DNA of 64,000 nucleotides from Aliihoeflea sp. 2WW (GCF_000497755.1 NZ_AYOD01000015.1:124001-188000), one strand, 5' to 3'. Shown: positions 45,753 through 55,109, numbered from the stretch's first letter. The notes: generated from the letters alone by a model not told the origin. A program made the numbers and translations.

Positions 45753-46496
45753 ATGACCAACGTGTTAACCCAAGCCCGGCCGATCCGCCTCAAGGGTCGC
45801 TCCTTTCTTGCGCTGGTACTGACCCCCGAACTTCCCTTCGAGGATTGGGTGGTTCGTCTCGACGATCTGGCCGCGCGCTCGGCGGGTTTCTTCCTTCGCC
45901 GCCCCATCGTCCTCGACGTCAACGGCCTTGCGATCGACCGCGCGCAATTGCGCGAAATGGTCGAGATGCTGGCGACACGCAACGTGCGGATCATGGGCAT
46001 CGAGGGCGCCCGCCCGTCCTGGCTTGATTCGGCCCTGCCGCCCGCTCTCACCGATGGACGTGCGGCCGCCGATATCGAGGCGCCGGCGGCAAAGGCCGAC
46101 GAGACGCCGGCCGAGGACGAAGCGGACGCGCCGGCAGTCGATCAGACTGCGCATGAGGTCAGGGGCGCGCCATCGCTGATGGTCACCCAGCCGGTGCGCT
46201 CGGGCCAATCGGTCATCTTTCCGGAAGGCGACGTGACGATCGTCGGCTCGGTCGCATCGGGGGCGGAAATCGTCGCCGGTGGATCGATCCACGTCTACGG
46301 CACACTGCGCGGCAGGGCGATGGCCGGGACGATGGGCAATGCGACGGCGCGCATCTTCTGCCGCAAGCTCGAAGCCGAGCTGATCGCTATCGACGGTTTC
46401 TACAAGACGGCGGAAGACATGGAGCCGGGCCTGCGCGGACGAGCCGTGCAGATCTGGCTTGAAGGGGACAAGATCGTGGCGGGAACACTGGGCTGA
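45753..46496 (+). CDS. minC: Septum site-determining protein MinC
   Basis: The 247-residue product blocks FtsZ rings away from midcell. The N-terminal domain (about 1-95) is followed by an Ala/Asp/Glu-rich linker (100-135) and a C-terminal beta-helix (about 140-247), with EGDVTIVGSVASGAEIVAGGSIHVYGTLRG in its usual place (residues 160-190). It starts the minCDE operon behind a CtrA box. A gap of 22 bases leads to minD. Confidence 0.95.
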   Translation: MTNVLTQARPIRLKGRSFLALVLTPELPFEDWVVRLDDLAARSAGFFLRRPIVLDVNGLAIDRAQLREMVEMLATRNVRIMGIEGARPSWLDSALPPALTDGRAAADIEAPAAKADETPAEDEADAPAVDQTAHEVRGAPSLMVTQPVRSGQSVIFPEGDVTIVGSVASGAEIVAGGSIHVYGTLRGRAMAGTMGNATARIFCRKLEAELIAIDGFYKTAEDMEPGLRGRAVQIWLEGDKIVAGTLG

Positions 46497-46518
46497 GGCG
46501 ATGGAACAGGAGAGGTCA

Positions 46519-47334
46519 ATGGGCAAGGTAATCGTGGTGACATCGGGCAAGGGAGGCGTCGGCAAGACCACGTCGACCGCAGCTCTCGGCGCGGCGCTGG
46601 CACAGGGCGGCGCCAAGGTGGTGGTCGTCGATTTCGACGTCGGCCTGCGCAATCTGGATCTGGTGATGGGTGCCGAACGGCGCGTCGTCTACGATCTGGT
46701 CAACGTCATCCAGGGCGACGCGAAGCTGACGCAGGCGCTGATCCGCGACAAGCGGCTGCAGACGCTCTATCTGCTTCCCGCCTCGCAGACGCGCGACAAG
46801 GACAATCTGACGCCCGAGGGCGTCGAGAAGGTCATCACCGCGTTGCGCAAGAATTTTGATTGGGTCATCTGCGACAGCCCGGCCGGCATCGAGCGCGGCG
46901 CGACCCTCGCCATGCGCCATGCCGACATCGCCATCGTCGTCACAAATCCCGAAGTGTCGTCGGTGCGCGATTCGGACCGCATCATCGGCCTGCTCGATTC
47001 CAAGACGGTCAAGGCCGAGCGCGGCGAGCAGATGGAAAAGCACTTGCTTCTGACCCGCTACGATCCGGCACGCGCCGAGCGCGGCGACATGCTCAAGGTC
47101 GACGACGTGCTCGAGATTCTGTCGATCCCGCTGCTCGGCATCATCCCCGAGAGCATGGACGTGCTGCGCGCCTCGAATGTCGGTGCGCCGGTCACGCTCT
47201 CGGACGATCGCAGCGCCCCGGCGCTCGCCTATTTCGATGCCGCGCGCCGGCTGAACGGCGAGACCATCCCCGTCACCGTTCCGGGCGAAAAGCGCGGCTT
47301 TTTCGGCAAGTTCTTCGGAAGGAAGGCGGCATGA
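46519..47334 (+). CDS. minD: Septum site-determining ATPase MinD
   Basis: The 271-residue product has the deviant Walker [11 protein letters not shown] near its start, the [21 protein letters not shown] block, and a C-terminal amphipathic helix ([14 protein letters not shown]) that binds the membrane. It recruits MinC and oscillates with MinE. AGGAGAGG lies before the ATG at 46519. Its stop overlaps the minE start (ATGA). Confidence 0.97.
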   Translation: MGKVIVVTSGKGGVGKTTSTAALGAALAQGGAKVVVVDFDVGLRNLDLVMGAERRVVYDLVNVIQGDAKLTQALIRDKRLQTLYLLPASQTRDKDNLTPEGVEKVITALRKNFDWVICDSPAGIERGATLAMRHADIAIVVTNPEVSSVRDSDRIIGLLDSKTVKAERGEQMEKHLLLTRYDPARAERGDMLKVDDVLEILSIPLLGIIPESMDVLRASNVGAPVTLSDDRSAPALAYFDAARRLNGETIPVTVPGEKRGFFGKFFGRKAA

Positions 47335-47603
47335 GCATTTTCCGTTTCTTTTCCAAGCCTACTTCCGCACCCGCCGCCCGCGAGCGGCTCCAGGTCCTGC
47401 TCGCCCATGAACGTGCTTCGGCGGGCGATTCGGAACTCGTCACCGTGCTCCGCGACGAAATCCTCGCCGTCATCGCCAAGCACATGCAGATCGACAGCGA
47501 CAAGGTGAACGTCACCATGGAACGCGGTCTGCAGATGTCCACGCTCGCCGTCGATGTCGAGATCCCGTTCGACGCGGTGAAAAAGAAGAAGAAGGCGGCC
47601 TGA
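47331..47603 (+). CDS. minE: Cell division topological specificity factor MinE
   Basis: The 90-residue product begins with the membrane-targeting MSIFRFF and has the MinD-contact helix [14 protein letters not shown]. The dimer domain follows ([20 protein letters not shown]). The end is a lysine-rich KKKKKAA. It stimulates MinD ATPase and places MinCD at the poles. Confidence 0.96.
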   Translation: MSIFRFFSKPTSAPAARERLQVLLAHERASAGDSELVTVLRDEILAVIAKHMQIDSDKVNVTMERGLQMSTLAVDVEIPFDAVKKKKKAA

Positions 47604-47649
47604 CGGCCGTTGACCGAATACCACGCCTCGAAGGACAGGAGAGAAGAGC

Positions 47650-47856
47650 ATGACCCGACTGCAACTCCTCGAACGGCTGAAGACGCTGCAACAGATGCCG
47701 CCGCATACGAAGCGCGACATCACCACGGTCAGCGCCATGCTCTCCACCGAAGCCCTCACGCGGCATGTCGAGCTGTGCGAAATCGCAGCCGGTGCGCCGC
47801 CGATGACCGGCGGTCGGCCGCAGACGGGATCGGCCGGCACAAGCCTCAGGGCCTGA
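47650..47856 (+). CDS. Small hypothetical protein downstream of minE
   Basis: Not recognised. The 68-residue product has an amphipathic first half (TRLQLLERLKTLQQM) and a Gly/Pro-rich end. An AGGAGAGAAG ribosome site precedes the ATG, and a hairpin follows at 47878. It lies 46 bases after minE on the same strand, so it may be the last gene of the min operon. No signal peptide or membrane segment. Confidence 0.55.
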   Translation: MTRLQLLERLKTLQQMPPHTKRDITTVSAMLSTEALTRHVELCEIAAGAPPMTGGRPQTGSAGTSLRA

Positions 47857-47877
47857 ATTCCAGGTCCATCGCAATCC

Positions 47878-47916
47878 GAAAGCCACCCGGCCGTCGAGCA
47901 CCGCCTGGTGGCTTTC
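47878..47916 (+). terminator. Hairpin terminator of the min operon
   Basis: GAAAGCCACC pairs with GGTGGCTTTC around an 19-base loop. Only a short CCCGTTTC follows, so the T run is weak. It lies 21 bases after the small gene. Confidence 0.6.
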
Positions 47917-47985
47917 CCGTTTCGTGCGCCTTGCTGTCGCATACGGCGGTATTCATGCTAATGGGCCTCCATTCCGGAGGCAGGC

Positions 47986-48918
47986 ATGAACGAACTCCCC
48001 ACGCTGGTCGCCAGCATGAACTGGAACCTTCTGCGGACGTTTCACGTCATCGCCGAGGAAAAGAGCATCACGCGGGCCGCGCAGCGCCTCGCCCTTCGCC
48101 AGCCATCCGTCTCCCAATCGCTGCAGCGGCTGGAGGAAACCCTGGGCGTTCAGCTCGTCGAGCGCAACAGCCGCAATTTCCTCTTGACCACGAATGGCGA
48201 ACTCGTCGCCAAGCATTGCGCCGAAATCTTCCAGAGCGTCACGCGGCTGAGCGACCAGATCGCCGCTGACGAGGACGTGACGATCGGCCTTCTGAGGCTT
48301 TCGATCGTCAGCCACCTCCAGTCGGCTCTCGTCGACGAATCCATCCGTCTCGCCCATGAGCGGCATCCCTCGGTGACCTGGCGCATCGACGTCGCCAACA
48401 GCAGCGACATCGTCCGGCAGGTCGCGCAGGAAGTGCTGCCGATCGGCGTTTGCCTGCTGATGAAACCGGTCGTCGGCCTCGACTGCAGGCTCCTGTGCCG
48501 CGAGGAATTCGCCATCTTCTGCGGTCGCGAACACCCGCTCTTCGGTGCCGGCGACGTCTCGGTCGCCTCCCTTCAGCAGGAACCCTTCGTCGCCTTTACC
48601 TGCGCGACCGATGGCGGCGGCTTCGAGCCTATGGCGATGCTGCGCAGCGGCTCGGGCCTTGGCCAGCGCGTCGTCGGCTCCAGCTCGAACCTCGAGGAGG
48701 TGCGCCGCATGATCATGTCGGGCCTCGGTATCGGCGTCCTGCCGGTCGCCGCCGTCGAGCAGGACGTCGCCGCCGGCACGATCCACGCCCTCCCGACGCT
48801 GGAGGGGATGATCGGCGCCGACGTCTACATGGTCACCAATCCCAATGTCGAACTGCGCCCGGTCGAGCGCGTCTATCTCGGCATCGTCGACGAATTGCTG
48901 GCGCTCGCTCAGCCCTGA
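47986..48918 (+). CDS. LysR family transcriptional regulator
   Basis: The 310-residue product has a winged helix (about 10-70; NLLRTFHVIAEEKSITRAAQ, then LALRQPSVSQSLQRLE) and a LysR effector domain with RLSIVSHLQSALVDESI and SGLGIGVLPVAAVEQD. GGAGG lies before the ATG. Its end overlaps the convergent ornithine cyclodeaminase-family gene by ten bases. By position it probably controls the minus-strand catabolic operon 48909-55109. Confidence 0.9.
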   Translation: MNELPTLVASMNWNLLRTFHVIAEEKSITRAAQRLALRQPSVSQSLQRLEETLGVQLVERNSRNFLLTTNGELVAKHCAEIFQSVTRLSDQIAADEDVTIGLLRLSIVSHLQSALVDESIRLAHERHPSVTWRIDVANSSDIVRQVAQEVLPIGVCLLMKPVVGLDCRLLCREEFAIFCGREHPLFGAGDVSVASLQQEPFVAFTCATDGGGFEPMAMLRSGSGLGQRVVGSSSNLEEVRRMIMSGLGIGVLPVAAVEQDVAAGTIHALPTLEGMIGADVYMVTNPNVELRPVERVYLGIVDELLALAQP

Positions 48919-49844
48919 CCGACGGCGAGCCGCGCCGCGGCGAGATCGAGCAGGGAAAAACCGGCCGACTTGAAGAAGGTGATCTCCTCGTCCGACGCCC
49001 GGCCGGAATGCTTTCCGGTCGCAAGTTCTCCAAGGTCGGCCCTGATGTCGGCTTCCGAAATCAGCCCCGCCGCCAGCGGCTGCGCGAGGTCGCCGGCTTT
49101 CATCGCACCGGGCCGGAAATCGACGAACAGGCTGGCCTTCGTCACCAGCGCGTCATCGCTCTCGCGCATGTCGTCCTTGAATGCGCCAATCAGGTCGACA
49201 TGGGTTCCCGGCTTCACAAGCGCTCCGCGGATCAGGGGCGCGGTCGAACTCGTCACCGACGAGATCACATCCGCCGCCGCCACGGCCGCATCCAGGTCGC
49301 GCGCGACATGTGCCGTAACGCCTTCGCCGGCGAGCGCCGCGACGACTGCTTCTGCCTTCTCCGAACTGCGCCCGTAGATTTCGATCCGCTCATAGGAGCG
49401 CACGCTCGCATGCGCAGCAGCGACCTTGGCGGAAAGCTGCCCGGTGCCGACGACCAGAAGCCGCCTGGCATCCTTCCTCGCAAGGAATCGCGCGGCGAGC
49501 GCCGAAGCGGCGGCCGTGCGACGCGCCGTCAGCTCGTCGCCCTCGATGACGGCCTGCAGGCGGCCGTCCGCCCCGGAGAACAGAGCGTAGCTCGCATTGA
49601 TCGTCGACAGGCCCTTCTCCCCGTTCTCGGGAAAGAACGTGACGAGTTTTACACCGAGCGATTCGCCTTCGACCCAGGCCGGCATGACGAGAAGGTTCGA
49701 CGTACCCCCGCCCGGCATCGGGATCGCGATGTTCGAGCGCTCCGGCGACGTCACGCGTCCCGCCTTGAGCTCGGTTTCGATCGCGCCGATCAGTTCGGGC
49801 CAGCCGAGCCGTTCCGCAAGCTCGTGTTCGCCGATCATCTGCAT
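48909..49844 (-). CDS. Ornithine cyclodeaminase / mu-crystallin family enzyme
   Basis: The 311-residue product has the family Rossmann part with LLVVGTGQLSAKVAAAHA near residue 130 and the EGDELTARRTAAASALAA helix before it, plus DLIGAFKDDMRES later. The family includes ornithine cyclodeaminase and NAD(P)H-dependent imine reductases. Lack of a specific ornithine context favours an imino-acid reductase or amino-acid dehydrogenase. It is the last gene of a leftward operon, 11 bases after the M20 hydrolase. Confidence 0.85.
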   Translation of the reverse strand: MQMIGEHELAERLGWPELIGAIETELKAGRVTSPERSNIAIPMPGGGTSNLLVMPAWVEGESLGVKLVTFFPENGEKGLSTINASYALFSGADGRLQAVIEGDELTARRTAAASALAARFLARKDARRLLVVGTGQLSAKVAAAHASVRSYERIEIYGRSSEKAEAVVAALAGEGVTAHVARDLDAAVAAADVISSVTSSTAPLIRGALVKPGTHVDLIGAFKDDMRESDDALVTKASLFVDFRPGAMKAGDLAQPLAAGLISEADIRADLGELATGKHSGRASDEEITFFKSAGFSLLDLAAARLAVGQG

Positions 49845-49855
49845 GCCAGTCTCCC

Positions 49856-51103
49856 TCAGTTCCTGTCCGCCCGTTGAACGACGGCATGGAGAAGCACGTC
49901 AAGCCCAGCGCGGAAATCGGACGGCTCGCAGTGCTCGCCATTGTTGTGGGTGATGCCGCCCCGGCAGGGCGTGAACACCATCGCGGTCGGGCAGTGGCGG
50001 GCCATGAAATAGGCATCGTGCCCGGCCTGGCTGGCGATGTCGCGCCAGCGATAGCCGAGCCGATCGGCATGGTCCCGCACGGAGCCGACAAGACCGGCAT
50101 CGAAGATGTCGCCACCCCACAGCCATTCGTCGAGCACCTCGACGCCGCAGCCATTGCGCGCCGCGGCTTCGTGAAGCGAGCGCCGCATACGCTCGGCCAT
50201 CACCTTCGCCGTCGCCGAGTTCTCATGGCGCACATCGCAGACGGCGTCGGCCGTATCGGACAGGATGCCCGGCTTGTTCGGCCAAGCGGCGAGCCGCGCC
50301 GCCGTCGCCTTGCCCCCGGTCCCGGCGAACTCCATGCCGAGATCGTCGATCGCGACCAGCCAGCGCGCGCCCGCTGCGAGCGCATTGCGGCGAAGCTCCA
50401 TCGGCCAGGGGCCCGTATGGGCCGTCTCGCCTGAAAAGCGCGCGAGCATGCCATGGCTCGGAAACCCGTTCGTGACGACGCCGACCTCATAGCCCTCGGC
50501 GTCAAGGATAGGCCCCTGCTCGATATGCAGTTCGAAATAGGCGTCGACCGGGCGCGGGCCGCAGGTAGCGGCGCCGCGATAACCGATCTTCTCAAGTTCG
50601 TCGCCGAAGCGCGAGCCATCATCGCCGATCCGGTCGCGAACCCAGTCGGGCGCATAGGCACCGACGAAGCATCCCGAGGCCACCATAGGCGGCGAATAGC
50701 GGCAGCCTTCCTCGTTCGTCCAATTGACGATCTCGATCGGCCGGCGCGTCACATGACCAAGATCGTCGAGCGTGCGGCAAAGTTCGAGCCCGGCGAGCAC
50801 GCCGGCGATGCCGTCATAGCGCCCGCCATTGATCTGCGTGTCGAGATGGCTGCCGATGAGGATCGGGTCCGCCGTCGGGTCCGTCCCCTCGCGCCGCGCG
50901 AAAATCGAGCCGACCTCGTCAATCGTGACGTTGAGCCCCGCCTTCTCGCACCAGGCGACGAACTGGTCGCGCATCTGGCGGTCGGCATCCGACAATGTCA
51001 GCCGCGCCAGTCCGCCAGGGCGGCCGACGCCGATTTCGGCGGAGCGTTCGATGGTGGTCCAGAAGCGTTCGAGCGACATGCGGGCATCAGGCGTGAAGGT
51101 CAT
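49856..51103 (-). CDS. M20-family N-carbamoyl-L-amino acid hydrolase / amidohydrolase (HyuC type)
   Basis: The product of about 415 residues is a metal-dependent amidase. It has GSHLDTQINGGRYDG (metal His, Asp), WTNEEGCRYSPP (Glu pair), ELHIEQGPILDAEG and a late GITHNNGEHC. HyuC-type enzymes remove carbamoyl groups from N-carbamoyl amino acids, and close relatives act on ureido acids such as allantoate. The ATG at 51103 has AAGAGG at proper distance, while the ATG at 51109 is too close to it. Its TRAP neighbours suggest an imported ureido or amide compound. Confidence 0.88.
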   Translation of the reverse strand: MTFTPDARMSLERFWTTIERSAEIGVGRPGGLARLTLSDADRQMRDQFVAWCEKAGLNVTIDEVGSIFARREGTDPTADPILIGSHLDTQINGGRYDGIAGVLAGLELCRTLDDLGHVTRRPIEIVNWTNEEGCRYSPPMVASGCFVGAYAPDWVRDRIGDDGSRFGDELEKIGYRGAATCGPRPVDAYFELHIEQGPILDAEGYEVGVVTNGFPSHGMLARFSGETAHTGPWPMELRRNALAAGARWLVAIDDLGMEFAGTGGKATAARLAAWPNKPGILSDTADAVCDVRHENSATAKVMAERMRRSLHEAAARNGCGVEVLDEWLWGGDIFDAGLVGSVRDHADRLGYRWRDIASQAGHDAYFMARHCPTAMVFTPCRGGITHNNGEHCEPSDFRAGLDVLLHAVVQRADRN

Positions 51104-51146
51104 CTTCATCCTCTTGAAAAGCTTGGGTTTGGAAACGGCTTGGCCG

Positions 51147-52430
51147 TCAGAAGATCAAATGCGGCAGGTCCGTCACGATCCACGGCACGAACACCAGGAA
51201 GACCAGCACCGCGGTCATCACGCCGAGGAACGGCATCAAATATCCGAAGGCGCGCGACATCGGGATGCCGCCAACCCGACAGGCCGCCATCAGATCGATG
51301 CCCAGCGGCGGCGTGTTGGCGCCGATGGCGAGGTTGATCGTCAGGAGGATGCCGAAATAGACGGGGTCGATGCCGTAGAGCCGCAGGATCGGCAGGAAAA
51401 CCGGCGCCAGCACGAGGATGATGGCGATCGATTCCATGAAGGTGCCGAGCACCAGCACCACCGCCATCATCAGCAACAGCGCGATCGTCGCGCTGTTGGT
51501 GAAGCCCGAGATCGCGTCGACGGCGATCTGCGGCACCTGTTCGGCCGCGAGAATCCAGCCGAAGATCGAGGCACTGGCGATGACGATCAGGATCGCCCCG
51601 GTCATTTCCGTCGTCTGGCGAAGGAGGTTTCCGATCAGCGGGAAGGTCAGCTCGCGATAGATCAGGCCGCCGACGATGATGGCATAAAGGACGCCGATAC
51701 CCGCCGCCTCGGTCGGGGTGAAGAAACCGCCGCGAATGCCGCCGACGATGATGATCGGCGCCAGCAATGCCAGGACGGAGCCACGCAGCGCGCTCCAGAA
51801 CTCCGGCCACGAAAAGGCGTCGCCGCCCTTCCAGCCATTTTTGCGCGAGATGAAATAGGCGACGACCATCAGGCCGGCGCCGAGCAGGATGCCCGGAATG
51901 ATCGAGGCGATGAAGAGCTGGCCGATCGATGAATTGGTCGCCGTGCCGTAAACGATCAGAACGATCGAAGGCGGGATGACCGTGCCGAGCGAGCCGGCGG
52001 TGCCGAGCAGCGACGCGGAAAAGCCCTCGTCATAGCCGCGCGCTTTCATTGCCGGCAGCATCATCGTGCCGATGGCGACGACATCCGCGACGCCCGACCC
52101 CGACAGCGAGCCGAACAGCATGCACGCCGCCACCATGACGATGGCAAGGCCGCCGGTCGTGCGCCCGACGATGGCCGAACATAGCCGCACGATGCGCGGC
52201 GCCAGACCGCCATGGACCATCAGGAGCCCGGCGAGAAGGAAGAGTGGGATCGCAAGCAGCGTGAACGAGTCGATGCCCGCCACGGCGCGCTGCGCGACGA
52301 CGATCATCGGCGCGAGGTCGGCCACGAGGATGTAGACGACCGAGGCGAGCCCGAGCGCGACCGCGATGGGCGCGTCGATCAGGACGAGCGCTACGAAGAC
52401 GCCGAGAAGGAGAACGAGTTCGAATGTCAT
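51147..52430 (-). CDS. TRAP transporter large permease, DctM family
   Basis: The 427-residue product has about twelve helices and DctM motifs such as SGSGVADVVAIGTMMLPAM, GSLGTVIPPSIVLIVYG and FFTPTEAAGIGVLYA. It forms a transporter with the DctQ and DctP genes upstream. It differs clearly in sequence from the DctM at 4902, so the two transporters are not recent copies. Confidence 0.93.
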   Translation of the reverse strand: MTFELVLLLGVFVALVLIDAPIAVALGLASVVYILVADLAPMIVVAQRAVAGIDSFTLLAIPLFLLAGLLMVHGGLAPRIVRLCSAIVGRTTGGLAIVMVAACMLFGSLSGSGVADVVAIGTMMLPAMKARGYDEGFSASLLGTAGSLGTVIPPSIVLIVYGTATNSSIGQLFIASIIPGILLGAGLMVVAYFISRKNGWKGGDAFSWPEFWSALRGSVLALLAPIIIVGGIRGGFFTPTEAAGIGVLYAIIVGGLIYRELTFPLIGNLLRQTTEMTGAILIVIASASIFGWILAAEQVPQIAVDAISGFTNSATIALLLMMAVVLVLGTFMESIAIILVLAPVFLPILRLYGIDPVYFGILLTINLAIGANTPPLGIDLMAACRVGGIPMSRAFGYLMPFLGVMTAVLVFLVFVPWIVTDLPHLIF

Positions 52431-52434
52431 GTCG

Positions 52435-52923
52435 TCAATCCCTGGCCAGGATGCGGCCGAGAACGGCGAGTGCGGAAAGCGAGCAGCAGATCGGCAGCGC
52501 GAGATAGGTCAGCCCCACCGGCCAGCGCAGCGCCGTCGTCATGTTGCCCCAGGTGTGCTTGGTGATGTCGAAGCCGGTCTTGGCGAGGATGACGAGGAAG
52601 ACGACCGAAGCGAGCGCCGCGACCAGCCGTGCGACGCGCTGCACGCTCTCGCTTTTCACGATCAACGGCAGGATGCCCGCCTCGAAATGCGTGCCACGCG
52701 CAAAGGCGGCGATCGCGCCGATGAACGTCACCCAGATCAGAAGCAGCCTTGGCAGTTCCTCGGCCCAGAACGGCGTCTGTCCTAGCACGTAGCGCGCGCC
52801 GACGACATAGGTGACGATCGTGGTGAATGCGACGACGCCCACCGATCCTGCGATGAGCGCCGCGCTGTCGAGCATCCCGACTGCGCGCGAGACCCCCGAT
52901 TTGGTTTCAGACTTTTCCACCAT
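52435..52923 (-). CDS. TRAP transporter small permease, DctQ family
   Basis: The 162-residue product has four helices and the family block LGQTPFWAEELPRLLLIWVTFIGAIAAF (residues 47-74). It starts within the end of the cupin gene (17-base overlap) and ends four bases before dctM. Confidence 0.9.
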   Translation of the reverse strand: MVEKSETKSGVSRAVGMLDSAALIAGSVGVVAFTTIVTYVVGARYVLGQTPFWAEELPRLLLIWVTFIGAIAAFARGTHFEAGILPLIVKSESVQRVARLVAALASVVFLVILAKTGFDITKHTWGNMTTALRWPVGLTYLALPICCSLSALAVLGRILARD

Positions 52924-53317
52924 CCTCGCGTTCCGTCCTGGCGGTTGGAGGTATCTTGATGTCGGCGCGGCAAAGCGAGCACTCGTCGCAATAGGCGGCG
53001 ACCACGACCCACTCGTCCGAGACCACCTCGACCGTGTGGTCGAGGCCCGGCGGCAGCCGCACGGCCGAGCCTTCGCGCAGGTGATATTCCTTGCCGTTCG
53101 CCCTGAGGATCGCCTCGCCTTTCAGCGTCAGCGTGACCTCGTCGCGGGGATGGGAATGCGCAACGCTTTTTGCGCCGCGCTTTCCTGTCGTGACCGCGAA
53201 CTTGATGAAGCCTTCGCCGCGTTCTTTAGGCGAGAACAGCACCTTTTGCTGGAAATCGAAGAGCTGGACGGGTTCGATCCCGTCCAGTTCGATGACCTCG
53301 CAGACGAGCTCGCTCAC
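52907..53317 (-). CDS. Cupin-domain protein with C-terminal Cys cluster
   Basis: The 136-residue product starts at a GTG at 53317 that overlaps the stop of the DctP gene (GTGA). A long open frame further upstream is only its antisense-like extension. The cupin core has HSHPRDEVTLTLKGEA and LPPGLDHTVEV (metal His/Glu). The end has CDECSLC, a C-x2-C-x2-C set that could bind a metal and is unusual for a small cupin. It sits inside the TRAP operon, so it may modify or sense the cargo. Function unknown. Confidence 0.75.
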   Translation of the reverse strand: MSELVCEVIELDGIEPVQLFDFQQKVLFSPKERGEGFIKFAVTTGKRGAKSVAHSHPRDEVTLTLKGEAILRANGKEYHLREGSAVRLPPGLDHTVEVVSDEWVVVAAYCDECSLCRADIKIPPTARTEREDGGKV

Positions 53318-54303
53318 TGGCGGTAGGCCTGGATGGCCGACATCAGCTCGGGACCGAACGTCTCGGCCTGCGCGTCCCAGATCGGCTGCGCGGCTTCGAT
53401 GAAGGCTGCCTTGTCGACCTCGTTGACTTCCATGCCCTTTTCCTCGAGCTCGGCGATGACTTCGGCGTTGGCCGAGCCGACCATCTCGCGCTGCTTGTCG
53501 CGCCAGGCTTCGGCGGCCGCCTTCACGATCGGCTGGTCTTCCGTTGAAATCTTGTCCCAGACGGACTGCGAGATGACGAGCGAAGCTGCGCCCCACACAT
53601 GCTCGGACAAGGACAGATAGTCCTGCACTTCGTAGAAGGACGAGCCGAGAATGATCGAGACCGGGTTCTCCTGGGCATCGAACACGCCCTGCTGGAGCGC
53701 GGAGTAAAGCTCGCCGAAGGCAAGCGGCGCGGGCTCGGCGCCGAAGCTCTGGAACGTCGCGAGGCGGATCGGATCGGGCGTCACGCGGATCTTGAGACCG
53801 GCGAGGTCTCCCGGCGTTTCGATCGGGCCGCGATTGTTGGTGATGTTGCGGTAGCCGTTTTCCCACCAGGCGAGGTTGACGATGCCCTTGTCGGCGAGAA
53901 GCGCGGCAAGCTGGTCGCCGAATTCGCCGTCGAGCGCTTCGAACGCGACTTCGCGCGAGGACCAGGCATAGGGCATCTCGATGATGCCGAGCTTGGGCTC
54001 GATCGACTGGAACGATCCGCTACCGATGATCGCGGCCTGGACCGAGCCGAACTGCAAGCCTTCGATCACTTCGGTTTCGGTGCCGAGCTGGCCGGACGGG
54101 AAGACGCGCACTTCGACGCGGCCGTCGGTCTCTGCGGCGACCTGTTCGGCAAAGCCGAGCGCGGCCTGGTGCCAGCTATGGCTTTCGGCAAGCACGTGGC
54201 CGAGGCGGATCTCGACGTCTGCGGCGTGGACGGTTGCGGTGGAAAGGAGAGCGGCTGCAATTGCGCTGCCGAGAATCTTGTTGGCCTTGAAGGGCATGTT
54301 CAT
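53314..54303 (-). CDS. TRAP transporter substrate-binding protein, DctP family
   Basis: The 329-residue product has a signal peptide (cleavage after VHA, about residue 27) and starts its mature part with VEIRLGHVLAESHSWHQAA. The solute-binding Arg lies in GLKIRVTPDP, and FGELYSALQQGVFDAQENP follows. This is the standard DctP class for dicarboxylates and related acids. GAGGAA lies before the ATG at 54303. It starts the transporter part of the operon. Confidence 0.93.
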   Translation of the reverse strand: MNMPFKANKILGSAIAAALLSTATVHAADVEIRLGHVLAESHSWHQAALGFAEQVAAETDGRVEVRVFPSGQLGTETEVIEGLQFGSVQAAIIGSGSFQSIEPKLGIIEMPYAWSSREVAFEALDGEFGDQLAALLADKGIVNLAWWENGYRNITNNRGPIETPGDLAGLKIRVTPDPIRLATFQSFGAEPAPLAFGELYSALQQGVFDAQENPVSIILGSSFYEVQDYLSLSEHVWGAASLVISQSVWDKISTEDQPIVKAAAEAWRDKQREMVGSANAEVIAELEEKGMEVNEVDKAAFIEAAQPIWDAQAETFGPELMSAIQAYRQ

Positions 54304-54437
54304 GATGGGGTTCCTCGCTCATCAATTAGGCAGCGAATGAGTACGCCCGATCGTTGATCACCACAAATAGGCCGGCCCTATGCAAAATATTTGCCGCCGC
54401 GTCATCGAAGGCATGCGGCAGCGGCGCGCGCGGGATG
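54304..54437 (-). promoter_or_regulatory. Gap before the second TRAP operon, with a small palindrome
   Basis: The gap lies between the aldolase stop and the DctP start. It has the near-palindrome GCAAAATATTTGC at 54382-54394, which could be a LysR-type or other operator. No clear promoter was identified. Confidence 0.35.
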
Positions 54438-55109
54438 TCAGATGTATTTGAGACCCTTGGCTGCCAGCCGCTCGCGCATCTTGTAGATGTCGAGGCCAAG
54501 TTCGCCGGCGGCCATGCGCGTGCGCTTCTCGTCCTCCGCTGCAACGCGCGCCTCCGCCTTGTCGGCGATCTCGGCGGCCGTCTCGCGCCTGACGACGCAG
54601 ACCCCGTCATCATCCGCGACGATCACGTCGCCCGCATGGACCAGCGCACCGGCGCAGACGACAGGCACGTTGACCGAGCCGAGCGTTTCCTTGACCGTCC
54701 CTTGCGCGAAGATCGCCTTCGACCAGACCGGGAACTGCATTTGCGTCAGGTCGGCCACGTCGCGCACGCCGGCATCGATCACGAGCCCCTTGCAGCCCCG
54801 CGCCATCGCCGAGGTGGCGAGAAGATCACCGAAATATCCGTCCTCGCAGGGGCTCGTCGGGGCCAGGAGCAAAATGTCGCCAGCGTGCAACTGCTCGATC
54901 GCCACGTGGATCATCCAGTTGTCCCCGGGCGGCGCCGAAATCGTCACCGCGCTTCCCGCGATCCGCGCGCCGCGATAGATCGGCCGCATGTGGCTGGCGA
55001 GAAGTCCCGTCCGCCCCTGCGCCTCGTGCACCGTGGCGACGCCGCAGGCGGCCAGCCGCTCGATGACGCCAGCTTGCGCCCGCTCGATATTCTGTACGAC
55101 GACGCCCAT
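54438..55109 (-). CDS. RraA-like aldolase (4-carboxy-4-hydroxy-2-oxoadipate aldolase / oxaloacetate decarboxylase type)
   Basis: The 223-residue product matches the class II pyruvate aldolase branch of RraA, with [17 protein letters not shown] (the Arg-Asp pair that binds pyruvate) and [14 protein letters not shown]. The enzymes split a 4-hydroxy-2-oxo diacid into pyruvate and an oxo-acid, or decarboxylate oxaloacetate. The ATG at 55109 matches the family length, and an upstream start at 55166 would add 19 residues. It is upstream of the TRAP genes on the same strand, after the phnF gene. RNase-regulator function (true RraA) is unlikely. Confidence 0.82.
   Translation of the reverse strand: MGVVVQNIERAQAGVIERLAACGVATVHEAQGRTGLLASHMRPIYRGARIAGSAVTISAPPGDNWMIHVAIEQLHAGDILLLAPTSPCEDGYFGDLLATSAMARGCKGLVIDAGVRDVADLTQMQFPVWSKAIFAQGTVKETLGSVNVPVVCAGALVHAGDVIVADDDGVCVVRRETAAEIADKAEARVAAEDEKRTRMAAGELGLDIYKMRERLAAKGLKYI

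Noticed and set aside
53318-53866. Extension of the cupin gene upstream
   Set aside because: It is the reverse-frame reading through the DctP gene with Arg-rich sequence; the GTG at 53317 overlaps the DctP stop as normal.
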